Of a stretch of DNA of 64,000 bases, positions 61,193 through 64,000 are shown one piece after another. The first letter of the stretch is position 1. Each line of letters opens with the position of its first letter. Source of the stretch: Leptospira ainazelensis. GTDB lineage: Bacteria; Spirochaetota; Leptospiria; Leptospirales; Leptospiraceae. The notes beneath the pieces are model-generated. The model ran no database searches. It was not told the DNA's origin and saw only the letters and a program-made list of their open reading frames with translations. The position numbers and the translations under genes are program-made. The stretch covers positions 1-64,000 of the forward strand of contig NZ_JAFFPT010000045.1 of assembly GCF_016918785.1 (NCBI RefSeq). Direction: 5' to 3'.

Positions 61193-64000
61193 ATGAAACA
61201 GAAATCTCTCCCTTCCTTCAAAAAATCCGATCTTTCCTCCGGGAAGTTAGCCGAAATCATGGCCGATCGGATGTTGTCAAAACAATCCGATCGAGATCTT
61301 TTCTGGAAAACGTTTGAATCAAAAAAGAAAAAAGCTCCTGCAAACTTTTTGGATCAATTTGAAAAACTCTACGGTTTCCAGCCGCCGGCGGAAGTTTTAG
61401 AATGGGAGAATCTGCGGTTTGCATACGAGCAGATTATGTACAACGTGAGCGATATTTGGAATATGATCGATCACGAAGGTGGCCTTCAGATCGACGAAGA
61501 ATCCGAAGAAGAAGACTACGATCCTGATTATCGCGCCGTTTCCTTTCAGAAATTCCTTTTAAAAAAATCACAGAGCGTTGAAGAACAAGTGAATTCTATT
61601 CTTGGATCTTACCAAGGGCTGATGTTTTTATTGACCGGTGTTGCGGACTTCGGATCGGACGGAGGTGGAGATAGTTGTTGGGTGAATTTATTTCCACATA
61701 CGGAAGGTTCCGCAGAAGTACATCGATACAATCATGAAGTCGGAGAATTGGAAGGTGAACCTTTTTTTTCCATCAGTCATTTTATCGCCTCCAATTGGTC
61801 TTCGGAGGAAGACGATTACGACGACTATGATGAGGACGAAGAAGAAGATTCTCCGGAAGAAAGAATCGAATCCGTTTTGGACGAGAAAGTTTTCAAACAA
61901 TACGAGACGGAAGCGCAGAAGAAGTATGATAAACGGCCTTTTTACACAAAATCCTTGGATCTTTTTGAAAGATCGTCTTGGCTTTTAGGGCATTCCTACG
62001 GAGATCCTGCTTATGCTTTCGCCCAAAAAATGGCTTCTGCGCCGAAGTTCAAGGACTGGGAAGCTGAAAAGAAATTTTTAGAAAAGTCCCATTCTCTCGC
62101 AGCCTATTGGATTCTCGCTCATTACTTTATGAAAAACGAGAAGGCTTGTAGAGAAGCCTGTACGATCGCTAAAAAACTTCCCGGTAAAATTCTTCCTGGA
62201 ATCGCGAAAGCCGTCTTATTGTTGTTAGACGGCAAATCGGATTCTCTGGGACGTGTGAAAGGGAAAAAATTACAGGAACTAAGAGAACAAACATTCAAAA
62301 ACTGTGATATTTCACAAATCGAGCCCGAGAACAAAAAACTTTTGGAAGAAGTTACGGGTTTATCCGGAAAGAAAAAAATCGCGACCGGAGATTTGAAAAA
62401 AAGAATCCAGAACGGAGAAGATCCGCTCTCTTTGATGGAAGAATTTCCGGAAGACGTGGAGACTCACGATTTTCTTTTAAAAGAAATCGGAAAAAAAGAT
62501 CCGAAATTTTCGAAAACGGTGGAACAGTATTTTAAGGAAAGAACGGATTCCACTTATAACGAGTGGCCTTATAAAAAGGAAGATCTGGATTTGCGTCTTT
62601 CCCTTCCTGTTTCCGCGGCGTTTCGACAAGGATTGAATTACGACGTTGAAAACAAAAAAGCCTATGCCGGAATCATAAAAACGTTAGGCAAGTTTGACGA
62701 TCAGAACGCGATGAACGCGTTTCGAGACGCGGTTCGAAAATTAAAACAAGACGATAAACGTCTGGAGGAAGTCGTAGGTTGTTTGTTGGAAAGCGAACAC
62801 GAGGAGGCACTTTCAATCTGGACGGAGGCCGCCTGGAAATTCTTTGAAACCCTGGATGGGGCTTTGGAGAAAAAGAAAAAGGTGCAGGACGAAGGCCCGA
62901 ATCTAAATAATATTTTTACGGTATTCAGTTATCTGCAACAAGCATTGAACGAACGTCTGTTAGTCGGAGACGAAGAATCCGGTAAGTTGGCCAATAAGGT
63001 GCTTACTTACAGAAAAAACCTGAGTATTTTTGGAATCGCTCTCGGATATGCGTTCGCAGTTTCCGCAAAACTGGGATTTAAGGAGAATTTGGAATATATC
63101 CGGATCTATTTAGAGATGGGATCCCAGATAAAGGGAAGCGGAAGAGACGCCTATCTCGAGTTTAATCAAATCGTAAATCTTTCCGAAGGTTCGATCGCTT
63201 GGGCGGTTTTGGATCCCGAAAGCGCAAAACCCGGGTTAAAAGATCTTTTTGAAAAAGCTGAAAAAAATCCTAGTCCTGGTATTTCGATCGATCTGATCGC
63301 TTGTTATCTCTCCGGTCTATTGATGTTGGAACCGAACCGGGAAGAATGGATTCAAGTGGCTCATAGAATATTAGGAAATCGTGGAGAAGAATACAGAGCT
63401 TACGGTCCGATCCGCGCAGCGGGAAAGGCTAAGATTCAGGAATTAAAAAACCATCTCTATTACCACGTTTACGCGGATCCGAATCCGATGGTCGACTACA
63501 CTTGGACCTACTTGGAACAGGCAGCAAGACACTCTTGGATTCAAATCGGAGACAAAGAGCTTCCGGAATTTGACGACGACGATGAATACGCAAATCGTCT
63601 CGCTAAAAATCCGAAAGAACTACCCGCCGCGATTTTAAAACCTGAACGATACAGTATTCAACATGTGTTTCAAAATATTAGAGAAAAGAAATACGTGGAT
63701 CCGAGCGTCGTCAAAATCGGCGGACCTTGGTTGGAAGAATCGCTCCGATATTCCGGAGACGAATACAGATACGGCGGAAACTATGATCGCTGGGAAGCCA
63801 TGAAGGCGCTTTTTATCCAGGGAGAATCCGCGGTTCCGGTTTATGCAAGAATATTAGATCTTCCTTATGCTGGATCGGATTGGAAACTATACTGTCTTCA
63901 ATTTATGAGGTTTATCGAGAAAGAGGCAAAAAAATGGGCTCAAGTTTTAGAGATGAACGAAGAGTCCATTCTAACGATCGTAAATTCGAATTCGGCCGAA
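61193..64000 (+). CDS. Large SUKH-like/helical-repeat protein, 5' part
   Basis: The frame is open from the ATG at 61193 to the window end (936 codons) with no stop, so the gene continues beyond. Residues 1-200 resemble a SUKH/SMI1-KNR4-type domain: an alpha/beta core with VADFGSDGGGDSCWVNLF and the following FFSISHFI strand (G157-G-G-D160 in the loop). An acidic stretch near residues 203-225 leads to a long helical region, possibly HEAT/TPR-like, without clear repeats. SUKH domains occur in immunity proteins of contact toxins, so an interaction role is likely; a polymorphic-toxin link is not shown. A 17-codon leader frame (61143-61196) overlaps its start by an ATGA. Confidence 0.65.
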   Translation, partial: MKQKSLPSFKKSDLSSGKLAEIMADRMLSKQSDRDLFWKTFESKKKKAPANFLDQFEKLYGFQPPAEVLEWENLRFAYEQIMYNVSDIWNMIDHEGGLQIDEESEEEDYDPDYRAVSFQKFLLKKSQSVEEQVNSILGSYQGLMFLLTGVADFGSDGGGDSCWVNLFPHTEGSAEVHRYNHEVGELEGEPFFSISHFIASNWSSEEDDYDDYDEDEEEDSPEERIESVLDEKVFKQYETEAQKKYDKRPFYTKSLDLFERSSWLLGHSYGDPAYAFAQKMASAPKFKDWEAEKKFLEKSHSLAAYWILAHYFMKNEKACREACTIAKKLPGKILPGIAKAVLLLLDGKSDSLGRVKGKKLQELREQTFKNCDISQIEPENKKLLEEVTGLSGKKKIATGDLKKRIQNGEDPLSLMEEFPEDVETHDFLLKEIGKKDPKFSKTVEQYFKERTDSTYNEWPYKKEDLDLRLSLPVSAAFRQGLNYDVENKKAYAGIIKTLGKFDDQNAMNAFRDAVRKLKQDDKRLEEVVGCLLESEHEEALSIWTEAAWKFFETLDGALEKKKKVQDEGPNLNNIFTVFSYLQQALNERLLVGDEESGKLANKVLTYRKNLSIFGIALGYAFAVSAKLGFKENLEYIRIYLEMGSQIKGSGRDAYLEFNQIVNLSEGSIAWAVLDPESAKPGLKDLFEKAEKNPSPGISIDLIACYLSGLLMLEPNREEWIQVAHRILGNRGEEYRAYGPIRAAGKAKIQELKNHLYYHVYADPNPMVDYTWTYLEQAARHSWIQIGDKELPEFDDDDEYANRLAKNPKELPAAILKPERYSIQHVFQNIREKKYVDPSVVKIGGPWLEESLRYSGDEYRYGGNYDRWEAMKALFIQGESAVPVYARILDLPYAGSDWKLYCLQFMRFIEKEAKKWAQVLEMNEESILTIVNSNSAE

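Overview
The window looks like chromosomal DNA of a spirochaete of the genus Leptospira, most likely the pathogenic clade. This rests on the moderately AT-rich base composition, a P83/100-type spirochaetal antigen (31936-33609), many lipoproteins with relaxed spirochaetal lipoboxes, numerous TPR and signal-peptide proteins of unknown function, the periplasmic-flagellum rod genes flgB-flgC-fliE, and short GTAGGAACTCCTAC / GTCGGAACTCCGAC repeats confined almost entirely to intergenic gaps. I see no tRNA, rRNA, CRISPR array, prophage or intact insertion sequence. The sequence starts inside a ParA-type ATPase gene and ends inside a large SUKH-like/repeat protein gene.

Layout. 1-2254: parA end, a membrane-anchored partner, a MORN-type lipoprotein and a small membrane protein. 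2382-4422 (minus): two membrane proteins. 4547-6599: LolC/E-type permease and LolD ATPase. 6764-12860: a McsA/McsB-like protein, ClpC, a small membrane protein, a TPR protein and the tRNA methylthiotransferase MtaB. 13421-16229 (minus): a two-component pair (LuxR-type regulator, then kinase). 16344-17645: a sugar-phosphate transferase fused to a ferritin-like domain. 17800-19656: prohibitin-like protein, small lipoprotein, methyltransferase. 19820-27805: secreted FN3/TPR proteins, a phosphatase-superfamily enzyme, and a tightly coupled five-gene run of membrane/GAF-like/TPR proteins ending in an RHH/PIN-like toxin-antitoxin pair. 27767-31773 (minus): secreted LamG-like protein, rpiB, a secreted protein, serC. 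31936-35209: P83/100 antigen, repeats, a beta-lactamase-fold lipoprotein. 35513-36854 (minus): flgB-flgC-fliE. 36980-38819: STAS protein, lipoprotein, TPR protein. 38820-39432: a dense repeat block. 39433-43393 (minus): YbaN-like protein, a WGR-domain protein with a partner, a hydrolase lipoprotein, an unknown. 43846-46990 (minus): pntB, pntAb, queC, queD and a small protein. 47274-54429: a decayed DNA-ligase-like protein, a GST remnant, a penicillin acylase, an ankyrin protein and the ligase-associated exonuclease, with uracil-DNA glycosylase divergent from it. 55052-61010 (minus): two hydrolase lipoproteins, msrA, a porin-like barrel and a MerR/EamA operon. 61193-64000: start of the SUKH-like giant gene.

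The strongest leads are: (1) a single protein joining a McsA zinc finger to a shortened McsB arginine-kinase-like domain directly upstream of clpC; (2) a homologue of the damage-response ATP-dependent DNA ligase that has lost its nucleotidyl-lysine, in the same region as an apparently intact ligase-associated exonuclease; (3) a sugar-phosphate transferase fused to a ferritin-like domain with a complete-looking diiron ligand set; (4) intergenic palindromes whose arms change in a compensating way, embedded in larger repeats. All functional calls are from reading the sequence and remembered family motifs; no search was run.
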